From: CADEED01 sp036677145
GTDB taxonomy: Bacteria > Pseudomonadota > Gammaproteobacteria > Steroidobacterales > Steroidobacteraceae
Length of the DNA stretch: 64,000 bases
Assembly (NCBI GenBank): GCA_036677145.1
Contig: JAKFFF010000079.1
Coordinates: 1-64,000 of the forward strand
Reading direction: 5' to 3'
Made by a program: the position numbers and the translations under genes
The notes under the pieces: generated by a model
Databases searched by the model: none
What the model saw: only the letters and a program-made list of their open reading frames with translations
What the model was told of the DNA's origin: nothing
In this document: piece after piece, positions 48,093 through 54,955 of the stretch
Layout of the letters: every line of letters begins with the position of its first letter
Position numbering within the stretch: position 1 is the first letter of the stretch

Positions 48093-48647
48093 ATGAGCCA
48101 TGTTGCCAAGGCCTACGATTTCAGCGACCGCGACGCTGCCTACCGCGACCTCGCCCGCGACCTGACGGCGCTGCTCAGCGGCGAGCGCGACTTGATCGCC
48201 AACGCGGCCAATACGGCGGCGCTCATCTACGACGCGTTGCCGGATCTCAACTGGGCGGGCTTCTACTTATATAAGGATGGCGAGTTGGTCCTGGGACCCT
48301 TCCAGGGCAAGCCCGCCTGCGTACGCATCGCCATCGGCCGCGGCGTGTGTGGTACGGCGGCGGAGCGCCGAGCGACTGTACTCGTGGAAGACGTGCACGC
48401 TTTCCCCGGCCACATCGCCTGCGATTCGGCCTCGAATTCCGAGATTGTCGTACCGCTGCTGCGCGGCGCCGAGTTGTTAGGCGTGCTCGATATCGACAGC
48501 CCGAAACTGCGCCGCTTCGACGGCGTCGATCAGCGCGGTATCGAAACGCTTGCCAGGATCTTCATCGAGTCTCTTCAGGAGCTGCGCTCCACTTCGGAAA
48601 ACGCCGGCGAAGCGCCGGCGTCCGTTGAGTTGAAGAACCGGAGATAG
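48093..48647 (+). CDS. msrC: Free methionine-(R)-sulfoxide reductase (GAF domain)
   Basis: The enzyme reduces free methionine-R-sulfoxide. The 184-residue protein is a single GAF domain with the three conserved cysteines of the family: GKPACVRIAIGRGVCGTA holds the first two, and HIACDSASNSEIVVPL the catalytic one. WAGFYLYKDGELVLGPFQG is also typical. It starts directly after the epmA stop. Its 3' coding end contains a perfect hairpin that looks like the terminator of the convergent efp gene. Confidence 0.92.
   Translation: MSHVAKAYDFSDRDAAYRDLARDLTALLSGERDLIANAANTAALIYDALPDLNWAGFYLYKDGELVLGPFQGKPACVRIAIGRGVCGTAAERRATVLVEDVHAFPGHIACDSASNSEIVVPLLRGAELLGVLDIDSPKLRRFDGVDQRGIETLARIFIESLQELRSTSENAGEAPASVELKNRR
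48598..48621 (-). terminator. Candidate efp terminator inside the msrC 3' end
   Basis: On the minus strand ACGCCGGCG, loop CTT, CGCCGGCGT form a perfect nine-pair stem, followed by TTTCC. It starts 36 bases after the efp stop codon. The T-run is short, so termination may be partial. The same bases encode residues near the C-terminus of MsrC. Confidence 0.4.
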
Positions 48648-48656
48648 GAGCTGCGT

Positions 48657-49226
48657 TTAGCCCTTGCCGCGCGAAATGTATTCACCCGAGCGCGTGTCGA
48701 TGCGCAGCACTTCGCCTTCGTTGATGAACAGCGGTACGCGCACGACCGCGCCGGTCTCGAGCTTGGCGGGCTTGCTGCCGCCGGTGGCGGTGTCACCTTT
48801 CAATCCCGGATCGGTCTCGATTACCTTGAGTTCGATGTGCGGCGGCGGCGTCACCACCAGCGGCACGCCGTTCCACAGCGTGATGATGCAGACGATGCCG
48901 TCCTTGAGCCACTGCGCCGCGTCACCCACCGCCGACTCGCCGGCCTGGAGCTGCTCGTAGTTCTCGGGATTCATGAACGTCCAGAAATCGCCGTCCTTGT
49001 AGAGATACTGCATCTCCGTGTCCATGACGTCGGCAGCTTCGATGGATTCGCCCGAGCGATAGCTCTTTTCCACCGTCCGGCCCGTGCGCAGGTTGCGTAC
49101 GCGGATACGGTTGAAGGCCTGGCCCTTGCCGGGCTTCACATACTCGTTGTCGATGACGGCATAGGGGTCGCCGTCGATCAGCAACTTCATTCCACCGCGG
49201 ATTTCATTGGTCGTATAGCTGGACAT
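48657..49226 (-). CDS. efp: Elongation factor P
   Basis: EF-P relieves ribosome stalling at polyproline stretches. The 189-residue protein has the three OB-type domains and the modification loop YVKPGKGQAF with Lys34, which is the EpmA beta-lysylation site. The C-terminus has RIDTRSGEYISRGKG. The ATG at 49226 (MSSYTTNEIRGG) matches the family start; the frame upstream is not conserved. The gene for the modifying enzyme lies 560 bases away on the other strand. Polyproline-rich proteins in this window include DedD and FimV. Confidence 0.96.
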   Translation of the reverse strand: MSSYTTNEIRGGMKLLIDGDPYAVIDNEYVKPGKGQAFNRIRVRNLRTGRTVEKSYRSGESIEAADVMDTEMQYLYKDGDFWTFMNPENYEQLQAGESAVGDAAQWLKDGIVCIITLWNGVPLVVTPPPHIELKVIETDPGLKGDTATGGSKPAKLETGAVVRVPLFINEGEVLRIDTRSGEYISRGKG

Positions 49227-49415
49227 TGGGATTCCGGATTGGCCCTGCATTTGGGCCTGCAAAAAAGACCGCGCATGATACCCACCCGGGTGGGGCACCG
49301 CCATAAGCGCGCGACGGCGCCGAATGTGAGGCTGATCTCAGTCGATTTCGCATGACCGTCCTTCCAGGGGGCCGGTGCTAAACTCGCAACGCTTGTTTGA
49401 CCGCGGCGCTCACGC

Positions 49416-51515
49416 ATGACCGCCGCCCTCCGGGGAGTTCCATTGACGGACAATTCTGCAGTTCCGCTCATCGTCTTTTCGCCGCAACGCGAACCATCCG
49501 AGTTCATCAACGGTTTGATGCGCAAGGCCGGCGAGCCCGTCCATTGCACGTGGATTCCGGCGGTCCGCGATCTCGGCGAAGCACTCGAACAGCTCAACCC
49601 GGAGTTGCTGGTCTGCGCGTATGTCTCCGAAGCGGACACCCGGCAGGCCGTGACAATTCGCGACCAGGTCGCGCCCCAGGTGCCGATGATCCTGGTGCGG
49701 CCGCAGATCTCCGAAGGCGATATCGCAATGGGAATGCGCCTGGGCGCGCGCGATGTCGTTTCCCTTTCCGCTTCCGAGCGAGTGCAGGCGGTCATCGCGC
49801 GCGAGCTGCGATCCTTCCGGCTCGAACGCGCGCTCAATACGACACTGCAGTCCGCCAGCGATTACCGCCGGCAGCTTCAATCGGTATTGCAGCGTTCGAA
49901 CGACGCGATCCTGCAAGTGCAGGAAGGCATCGTGGTCGATGCCAATCAGACCTGGCTCGAACTTTTCGGATACGCCGATCCGGGCGCGGTCGTCGATCAG
50001 CCACTCATGGATTTGTTCGATGACCGCTCACACGCCGCGCTCAAGGGCGCGCTCGTGGCCTGCGGCCAAGGCAAGTGGACCGATCATCCGCTGAAGGTCA
50101 CCGCGCTGCTCGGTGATGGCACGCAGCTGCAACTCGACCTCGTGCTCACTCCGGGTGAGTTCGAGAACGAGCCTTGCGTGCGCATCATGGTGCCGGCGAA
50201 GAAACGCGACGATCGCCAGCTCACGACGGACCTCACCGACGCCGTGAAGCGCGATTCCACCACGGGGTTGTTGTTGCGCCGTCCACTGCTCGACGCCATC
50301 GAGGCACGCATCGGAGCGCCGCCCGCGGGCGGCGTGCGCTTCATGGTGCTCGTGCGTCCCGACAAATTCGCCGAACTCGAGAAAGATGTCGGCGTGCGCA
50401 ATTCCGACCAGCTCGTCGGCGAATACGCGACGACACTCAAGTCCTACCTGGGCCCGAACGACATCGCGGGCCGTTTCGCCGGCGTCTCGTTCCTTGCATT
50501 GCTCGAGCGCGGGAATCCGCACGACGTGGAGGCCTGGGCCGAGGCCGTACTGGCGCGGTTCGCCGAAAGCACATCGACAGTGGGTCAAAGAACAGTGCAG
50601 ACGAGCTGCACGATCGGACTCACGGCCGTGCCCACCGCGAGCACCAATTTCGACGCCGTGGTCGCCGACGTCGTCGAAGCCGTGCGCCGCGGCCGTTCGC
50701 AGGGCGGCAACCAGATCTATCACCTCGATCGTGCGGACACCGACACGCGTGTGCAGGCCTACGATCGCATCTGGGTCAAACACATCAAGTCGGCGCTGAT
50801 GGAAAACCGGTTTCGACTCGTGCAGCAGCCGGTGGCGAGCCTGCAGGGCGAAGACCCCAACATGTTCGACGTGCTCGTGCGCATGCTCGACAACCAGGGC
50901 AAGGAAGTGCTGCCCGCGGAATTCATGGCGGCCGCCGAACGCAATGACCTGCTCAAGAACATCGATCGCTGGGTGGTGGGCGCATCGCTGTCGTTCGCCG
51001 CGCAGCGCAAGCCCGGCTGCCTGTTCGTGCGCCTGTCCAAGGACAGCGTCGTCGACAGCAGCTTCCTCGAGTGGCTCAAGACCCAGCTCGGCACGGGCAC
51101 ACACGACCCGAAACGCCTCTGCTTCCAGATCACCGAAAGCATCGCCGAGCAATACATGAGCCCTGCGATCACGCAGCTCGGCGCGCTCAAGAAGCTCGGC
51201 TTCCGGATCGCGATCGAGCGGTTCGGAGCGGGACGCGATCCGGCCAAACTACTCACCGCGGTGCCGCTGGATTTCATCAAGATCGACGGCGCGCTCGTGC
51301 AGGATCTCGCGTCCAACTTCGAAACGCAGACCATGGTGAAGAAGCTGGTCGAGCAGGCCAACAAGGCGAAGGTGGAAACCATCGCCGAGCGCGTCGAAGA
51401 CGCGAACACCATGGCGGTGTTGTGGCAGCTCGGCGTGCAGTTCATCCAGGGGTATTTCATCAACGCGCCCGAGGAAGTGGTCATGTCCGAAGGACAGGGC
51501 CAGGGGCGGCGTTGA
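49416..51515 (+). CDS. FimX-like degenerate GGDEF/EAL protein
   Basis: The 699-residue protein has a receiver-like domain without an obvious phospho-aspartate (residues about 18-135), a PAS domain (about 150-265), a GGDEF-like domain (about 275-435) and an EAL-like domain (about 445-690). The GGDEF motif is replaced by FAGVSF, and the EAL motif reads DVL in FDVLVRM. The usual DDFG reads IERFGAG. ITES, KIDG, AERVED and QGYF are kept. Size and order match FimX of Pseudomonas, a c-di-GMP-binding polar regulator of type IV pili with inactive catalytic motifs. I infer a c-di-GMP effector role. Confidence 0.8.
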   Translation: MTAALRGVPLTDNSAVPLIVFSPQREPSEFINGLMRKAGEPVHCTWIPAVRDLGEALEQLNPELLVCAYVSEADTRQAVTIRDQVAPQVPMILVRPQISEGDIAMGMRLGARDVVSLSASERVQAVIARELRSFRLERALNTTLQSASDYRRQLQSVLQRSNDAILQVQEGIVVDANQTWLELFGYADPGAVVDQPLMDLFDDRSHAALKGALVACGQGKWTDHPLKVTALLGDGTQLQLDLVLTPGEFENEPCVRIMVPAKKRDDRQLTTDLTDAVKRDSTTGLLLRRPLLDAIEARIGAPPAGGVRFMVLVRPDKFAELEKDVGVRNSDQLVGEYATTLKSYLGPNDIAGRFAGVSFLALLERGNPHDVEAWAEAVLARFAESTSTVGQRTVQTSCTIGLTAVPTASTNFDAVVADVVEAVRRGRSQGGNQIYHLDRADTDTRVQAYDRIWVKHIKSALMENRFRLVQQPVASLQGEDPNMFDVLVRMLDNQGKEVLPAEFMAAAERNDLLKNIDRWVVGASLSFAAQRKPGCLFVRLSKDSVVDSSFLEWLKTQLGTGTHDPKRLCFQITESIAEQYMSPAITQLGALKKLGFRIAIERFGAGRDPAKLLTAVPLDFIKIDGALVQDLASNFETQTMVKKLVEQANKAKVETIAERVEDANTMAVLWQLGVQFIQGYFINAPEEVVMSEGQGQGRR

Positions 51516-51523
51516 GTTTGCGG

Positions 51524-52423
51524 ATGCGTACGCTCCTGCTGGCGCTCGCTCTATCTACCGGCGCCCTTGCCGCCGCGCCGGCCGCGCCCCCGGGCGAACG
51601 CAATGTCGTCTACGGCATGGTTTCGGGCACGGCGCTGTTGCTCGACGTGCACCGGCCGGCGAAATCCAACGGTCTCGGTATCGTGTTCGTCTCCGGCAGC
51701 GGCTGGCAAGCGTCGACGGAATACGGAGCCGCACCGCTCAAGGAGCAGCAGATCGGACTCTGGGGCCCACCGCTCACGGCGGCGGGTTATACCGTCTTTG
51801 CGCTCAATCATCGCGCGGCGCCGCGCTTCCACTTTCCGGCGCCGGTCGAAGACGTGCAGCGCGCGATCCGTTTCGTGCGTCATCATGCAAAGGACTACGG
51901 CATCGACCCCGCGCACATAGGCGGCGTTGGCGGCTCCTCGGGCGGACACCTCATCGGTCTCGCCGCGATGCTCGCTTCACCCGGAAACGTGAACGACCCC
52001 GATCCGGTCAATCGCGAGTCGGCCGCATTGCAGGCCGTGGCGTTGCGCGCACCGGTGCTCGACCTGCGCAATGTCGATACGATCGATGGCACCGCCTACG
52101 TCGTTTCGTTCATGGAGGCGCCGCCGTCGCAGGAATCCGCGCGCTCCGCCTATGATCTCGCTTCGCCCATCAGACACGTAAGTGCGAAGTCGCCTCCCGT
52201 GCTGTTGCTGCACGGTGACAGCGACAAGATCATCCCCTACTCGCAGTCGGTCGCCATGAAGGCGGCACTGGAAGCGGCGCAGGTCCCGGTCGACCTGGTG
52301 ACGATCCCGGGCGGCGCACACGCTCCCGACTTCGGGTCACCGCAGGGACGGCCGGATTGGCCGAACTACTTCGGTGCGATGGTTTCCTGGCTCGACCGGC
52401 ACCTGAAAACCACGTCAAAATAG
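51524..52423 (+). CDS. Secreted alpha/beta hydrolase (BD-FAE-like)
   Basis: The 299-residue protein starts with a signal peptide (MRTLLLALALSTGALAAAPA). It then shows an alpha/beta hydrolase fold: oxyanion region VFVSGSGWQ, NHRAAPRFHFPAPVEDVQRA, the nucleophile in GGSSGGH, the aspartate in HGDSDKIIP, and the histidine in PGGAHAPDF. This layout resembles esterases and lipases of the BD-FAE or prolyl-oligopeptidase type. The substrate is unknown. It starts nine bases after the FimX-like gene. I use the ATG at 51524 because it gives the signal peptide. Confidence 0.82.
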   Translation: MRTLLLALALSTGALAAAPAAPPGERNVVYGMVSGTALLLDVHRPAKSNGLGIVFVSGSGWQASTEYGAAPLKEQQIGLWGPPLTAAGYTVFALNHRAAPRFHFPAPVEDVQRAIRFVRHHAKDYGIDPAHIGGVGGSSGGHLIGLAAMLASPGNVNDPDPVNRESAALQAVALRAPVLDLRNVDTIDGTAYVVSFMEAPPSQESARSAYDLASPIRHVSAKSPPVLLLHGDSDKIIPYSQSVAMKAALEAAQVPVDLVTIPGGAHAPDFGSPQGRPDWPNYFGAMVSWLDRHLKTTSK

Positions 52424-52450
52424 CCGCCCATCCACTCGGCGGCTTCTCTC

Positions 52451-53068
52451 ATGTCGTTCTACGGTCTGCTCACGTTCTGCGCTGTCTACGCGCTCGCGGT
52501 CGCCACTCCCGGCCCCGGCATCGCCGCGATCGTCGCGCGCTCGCTGGCGCATGGATTCAGAGGCGCACCCGCGTTCGTCGCGGGATTCATCGTAGGGGAC
52601 CTCGTGTGGTTCACCGTCGCCGCGACGGGCCTCGCCGCCATTGCGAAGTCCGCGGCCGTGGTATTCGTCGCGATCAAGTGGGCCGGCGTCGCCTATCTAC
52701 TCTACCTGGCGTGGAGACTCTGGACGGCGCCCGCGGAGCGCGTCGCGGTCCCGGCCGATGAAGACGGTCGCCAGCACGGCTGGCGCGCGTTCGCCGCGAG
52801 TTTCATGCTCACGCTCGGCAACCCGAAGGCGATCCTGTTCTTCCTCGCGCTGCTGCCCACGGTGATCGACCTGGCGTCGATGAATGCCCTGCGCTTCGTC
52901 GAGATCTCGCTCGCCATCGTCATCGTGCTGCCAGCGGTGTTGTTCTCGTACGTGTTCCTCGCGGCGCGTGCGCGCGAGATGTTCACGACGCCAAAGGCGG
53001 TGCGCCGATTGAACAGGAGTTCCGGCGCCGCCATGGCCGGCGCGGCCGCAGTAATCGCCGCCCGTTGA
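52451..53068 (+). CDS. LysE/RhtB-family exporter
   Basis: The 205-residue inner-membrane protein has five to six hydrophobic segments and the family N-terminus FCAVYALAVATPGPGIAAIVARSLAHGF-like pattern with TPGPG. MLTLGNPKAILFFLALLPT is a hallmark of LysE/RhtB exporters of amino acids or their derivatives. The substrate cannot be told from sequence. It is followed by REP-like palindromes and the parC relic. Confidence 0.9.
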   Translation: MSFYGLLTFCAVYALAVATPGPGIAAIVARSLAHGFRGAPAFVAGFIVGDLVWFTVAATGLAAIAKSAAVVFVAIKWAGVAYLLYLAWRLWTAPAERVAVPADEDGRQHGWRAFAASFMLTLGNPKAILFFLALLPTVIDLASMNALRFVEISLAIVIVLPAVLFSYVFLAARAREMFTTPKAVRRLNRSSGAAMAGAAAVIAAR

Positions 53069-53070
53069 AA

Positions 53071-53099
53071 TGGGGACATTCCCCGTTTCCTGGAAACGG
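53071..53099. repeat. REP-like double palindrome downstream of LysE gene
   Basis: GGGGA-CAT-TCCCC (53072-53084) is directly followed by the 17-base palindrome CCGTTTCCTGGAAACGG (53083-53099). The pattern TGGGGACATTCCCC plus GTTTCCTGGAAAC resembles palindromes linked to REP-associated tyrosine transposases. No transposase gene is nearby. It may also act as a 3' end for the LysE-gene transcript. Confidence 0.5.
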
Positions 53100-53143
53100 T
53101 GACACACCTCAAGTATTCGGCGCGTCCAAACGCCAAGCTACTA

Positions 53144-53197
53144 CTACTCGGTCTCGAGTGCGTCCACATTGCGCGAGCCGCGCGGGAGCACCGTGCC
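53144..53197 (-). pseudogene. Relic of a parC 3' end
   Basis: Read on the minus strand, this stretch encodes GTVLPRGSRNVDALETE and then TAG. The end of the intact parC is GTVLPRGWRTVDSLETE and then a stop. By hand, 14 of 17 residues and 42 of 54 bases match. Beyond 53197 the similarity stops. The stop codon is followed by two more in-frame TAG codons. It is a tail of a parC allele separated from any parC body by 1.8 kb that carries three genes. Confidence 0.7.
53171..53197. repeat. Direct repeat, left copy of island boundary
   Basis: These 27 bases match 54983-55009 at 25 positions in the same orientation. The repeat covers the best-conserved part of the parC 3' end and ends exactly where similarity between relic and gene is lost. 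It could be an attachment-site remnant or a recombination junction. Confidence 0.55.
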
Positions 53198-53243
53198 CTT
53201 TGTAAAGTAGTATCCGCACCCTTCTCGACACTGGATCAGCTCC

Positions 53244-53345
53244 ATGACTTATTTCGCCCAGCCTGCACGGGGCAACACCCTCGACGTCGACTTCGGCGTT
53301 GACAAGAGCAGCAAGCAAGGCGGCCGGAGCCGCGAGGCTGAATGA
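53244..53345 (+). CDS. Possible 33-residue peptide upstream of the monooxygenase
   Basis: A short frame begins at the ATG 53244 (MTYFAQPARGN) and ends with a TGA that overlaps the monooxygenase start codon as ATGA. The overlap suggests translational coupling, which is the only argument for it. I do not recognise the peptide, which is hydrophilic with a basic C-terminus (KSSKQGGRSREAE). It may be a leader peptide or the tail of a lost gene. Confidence 0.3.
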   Translation: MTYFAQPARGNTLDVDFGVDKSSKQGGRSREAE

Positions 53346-54655
53346 GCACCCCTCCAGTTCTGATTGCGGGCGCCGGCATCGGCGGTCTCAGTACCGCGCT
53401 CACCCTGCACCAGATCGGCGTGCCATGCCGCATCTATGAAAGCGTCGCCGACATCAAACCACTGGGTGTCGGCATCAACCTGCAACCCAATGCCGTGCGC
53501 GAGCTCTACGAGTTGGGCCTTGGCCCGGCATCGCTCGCGACCATCGGCATCGAGACTCAGGAATGGGCACTGGTAGGGCTCAACGGCCACGATGTCTACA
53601 GCGAGCCGCGCGGTTTGCGTGCTGGCTACAACTGGCCGCAGTACTCCGTGCATCGCGGCAAGCTCCAGATGCTGCTGTATCGCGCGGTACTGGAACGGCT
53701 CGGACCGCGCGCAATCAGCACCGGCATGAAGGTCACCGGTTATCGGAACCATGCTGATGGCAGCGGCGTCAGCGCCCTATTGCAGGACCGCGCGGGTGCT
53801 CGTTCGGAGGTGGCGGGAAGCTTGCTTGTCGCCGCCGATGGCCTGCATTCGGCTGTGCGCCAGCAAATGCATCACGCGCAGCCGCCAATTCAATGGGGCG
53901 GCGCGATCATGTGGCGCGGCGTCACCCGGGGTAAACCGATTCGTTCTGGCGCCTCGTTCGTGGGGCTGGGTACACATCGTCATCGCGTGGTGTTCTACCC
54001 GATTTCGGCACCGGATCCGGACACCGGACTCGCCGATATCAACTGGATCGCAGAAGTCACCGTCGACAACAAAGGCGGCTGGCCCGATGGCAACTGGAAC
54101 AAACCGGTGAAGCACGAAGATTTCATCCATCACTTCACGCAGTGGAATTACGACTGGATCGACATTCCCGCCATGATTCTCGGCTCACGCGAAGTGTTCG
54201 AGTATCCGATGATCGATCGTGAACCCGTGGACACCTGGCGCGATGGCAATGCCGTGCTGCTCGGCGACGCCGCGCACGTGATGTATCCGACCGGCTCAAA
54301 CGGCGCGAGCCAGGCGATCGTCGACGCACGCGTGCTCGGCGCCGCGCTGCTCGAACATGGTGTCGATGCCGCGGCACTCGCGGCTTACGACGAGAAGCTT
54401 CGCCCGGAAATTTCCCCCTTGATCCTGCGCAATCGCGGGGCGGGTCCTTTCGGCTTGCTCAATCTGCTCGACGACCGTTGCGGCGGCGTGTTCGACAATA
54501 TCGACGACGTGATCCCCAAGCCTGAGCGCGACGAATTCATGCACCGTTACAAGGTGGCTGCAGGCTTTGCGGCGGAGAAGCTCAATAATGCTGCGTCGCT
54601 CATCCCCACCGGCACGCAAGTACGCCGACCTGTCCCGAGCGAAGTGGCATGCTGA
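53342..54655 (+). CDS. FAD-dependent monooxygenase, PhzS-like
   Basis: The 437-residue class A flavin monooxygenase has the FAD-binding GAGIGGLSTAL, the NAD(P)H/FAD motif VAADGLHSAVR, and LLGDAAHVMYPTGSNGASQAI. Stretches such as KPLGVGINLQPNAV, PQYSVHRGKLQM and GAIMWRGVTRG closely resemble PhzS, the 5-methylphenazine-1-carboxylate monooxygenase of Pseudomonas. No phenazine core genes are present, so the substrate is probably another aromatic acid or heterocycle. It lies inside a 1.8 kb segment bracketed by two parC 3' ends. It overlaps the Dabb gene by seven bases. Confidence 0.87.
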   Translation: MSTPPVLIAGAGIGGLSTALTLHQIGVPCRIYESVADIKPLGVGINLQPNAVRELYELGLGPASLATIGIETQEWALVGLNGHDVYSEPRGLRAGYNWPQYSVHRGKLQMLLYRAVLERLGPRAISTGMKVTGYRNHADGSGVSALLQDRAGARSEVAGSLLVAADGLHSAVRQQMHHAQPPIQWGGAIMWRGVTRGKPIRSGASFVGLGTHRHRVVFYPISAPDPDTGLADINWIAEVTVDNKGGWPDGNWNKPVKHEDFIHHFTQWNYDWIDIPAMILGSREVFEYPMIDREPVDTWRDGNAVLLGDAAHVMYPTGSNGASQAIVDARVLGAALLEHGVDAAALAAYDEKLRPEISPLILRNRGAGPFGLLNLLDDRCGGVFDNIDDVIPKPERDEFMHRYKVAAGFAAEKLNNAASLIPTGTQVRRPVPSEVAC

Positions 54656-54942
54656 GACACTTCGTGTTCATCAAGTACAGGCAGGGCACGAGCGATGCGC
54701 ATATCGACGAGTTCCTCCGAAGGACGCGCGCCTTGCCCGAGAGCATTCCCGTGGTGCGAGATCTAGAGGTCGGCCGCGACGTGCTGCACAGTCCGCGCAG
54801 TTGGGACGTCATGCTCGCGATGCGTTTCAATTCGCTCGAAGAACTGCGGGAATACCAGACTCATCCAGCGCATCAGGCCTTGATGGCCTTCAATAATCCG
54901 CAGGTGGCCGACGTGGGCACGGTGGATTTTCCAGAGAACTAG
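54649..54942 (+). CDS. Dabb-domain (stress-responsive alpha/beta barrel) protein
   Basis: The 97-residue protein starts MLRHFVFIKYRQGTSDAHIDEF and contains DVMLAMRFNSLEELREYQTHPAHQ. These are typical of dimeric alpha/beta barrel Dabb proteins, some of which are cyclases or oxygenase partners in polyketide or aromatic pathways. The overlap with the PhzS-like gene suggests they act on the same compound. It is convergent with parC, with 13 bases between stops. Confidence 0.88.
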   Translation: MLRHFVFIKYRQGTSDAHIDEFLRRTRALPESIPVVRDLEVGRDVLHSPRSWDVMLAMRFNSLEELREYQTHPAHQALMAFNNPQVADVGTVDFPEN

Positions 54943-54955
54943 AAATGCCGTTCGA

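Noticed and set aside
53109..53318. A 69-codon minus-strand frame over the parC relic
   Set aside because: It is in a different frame from the relic, which shows true similarity to parC; no start signal.
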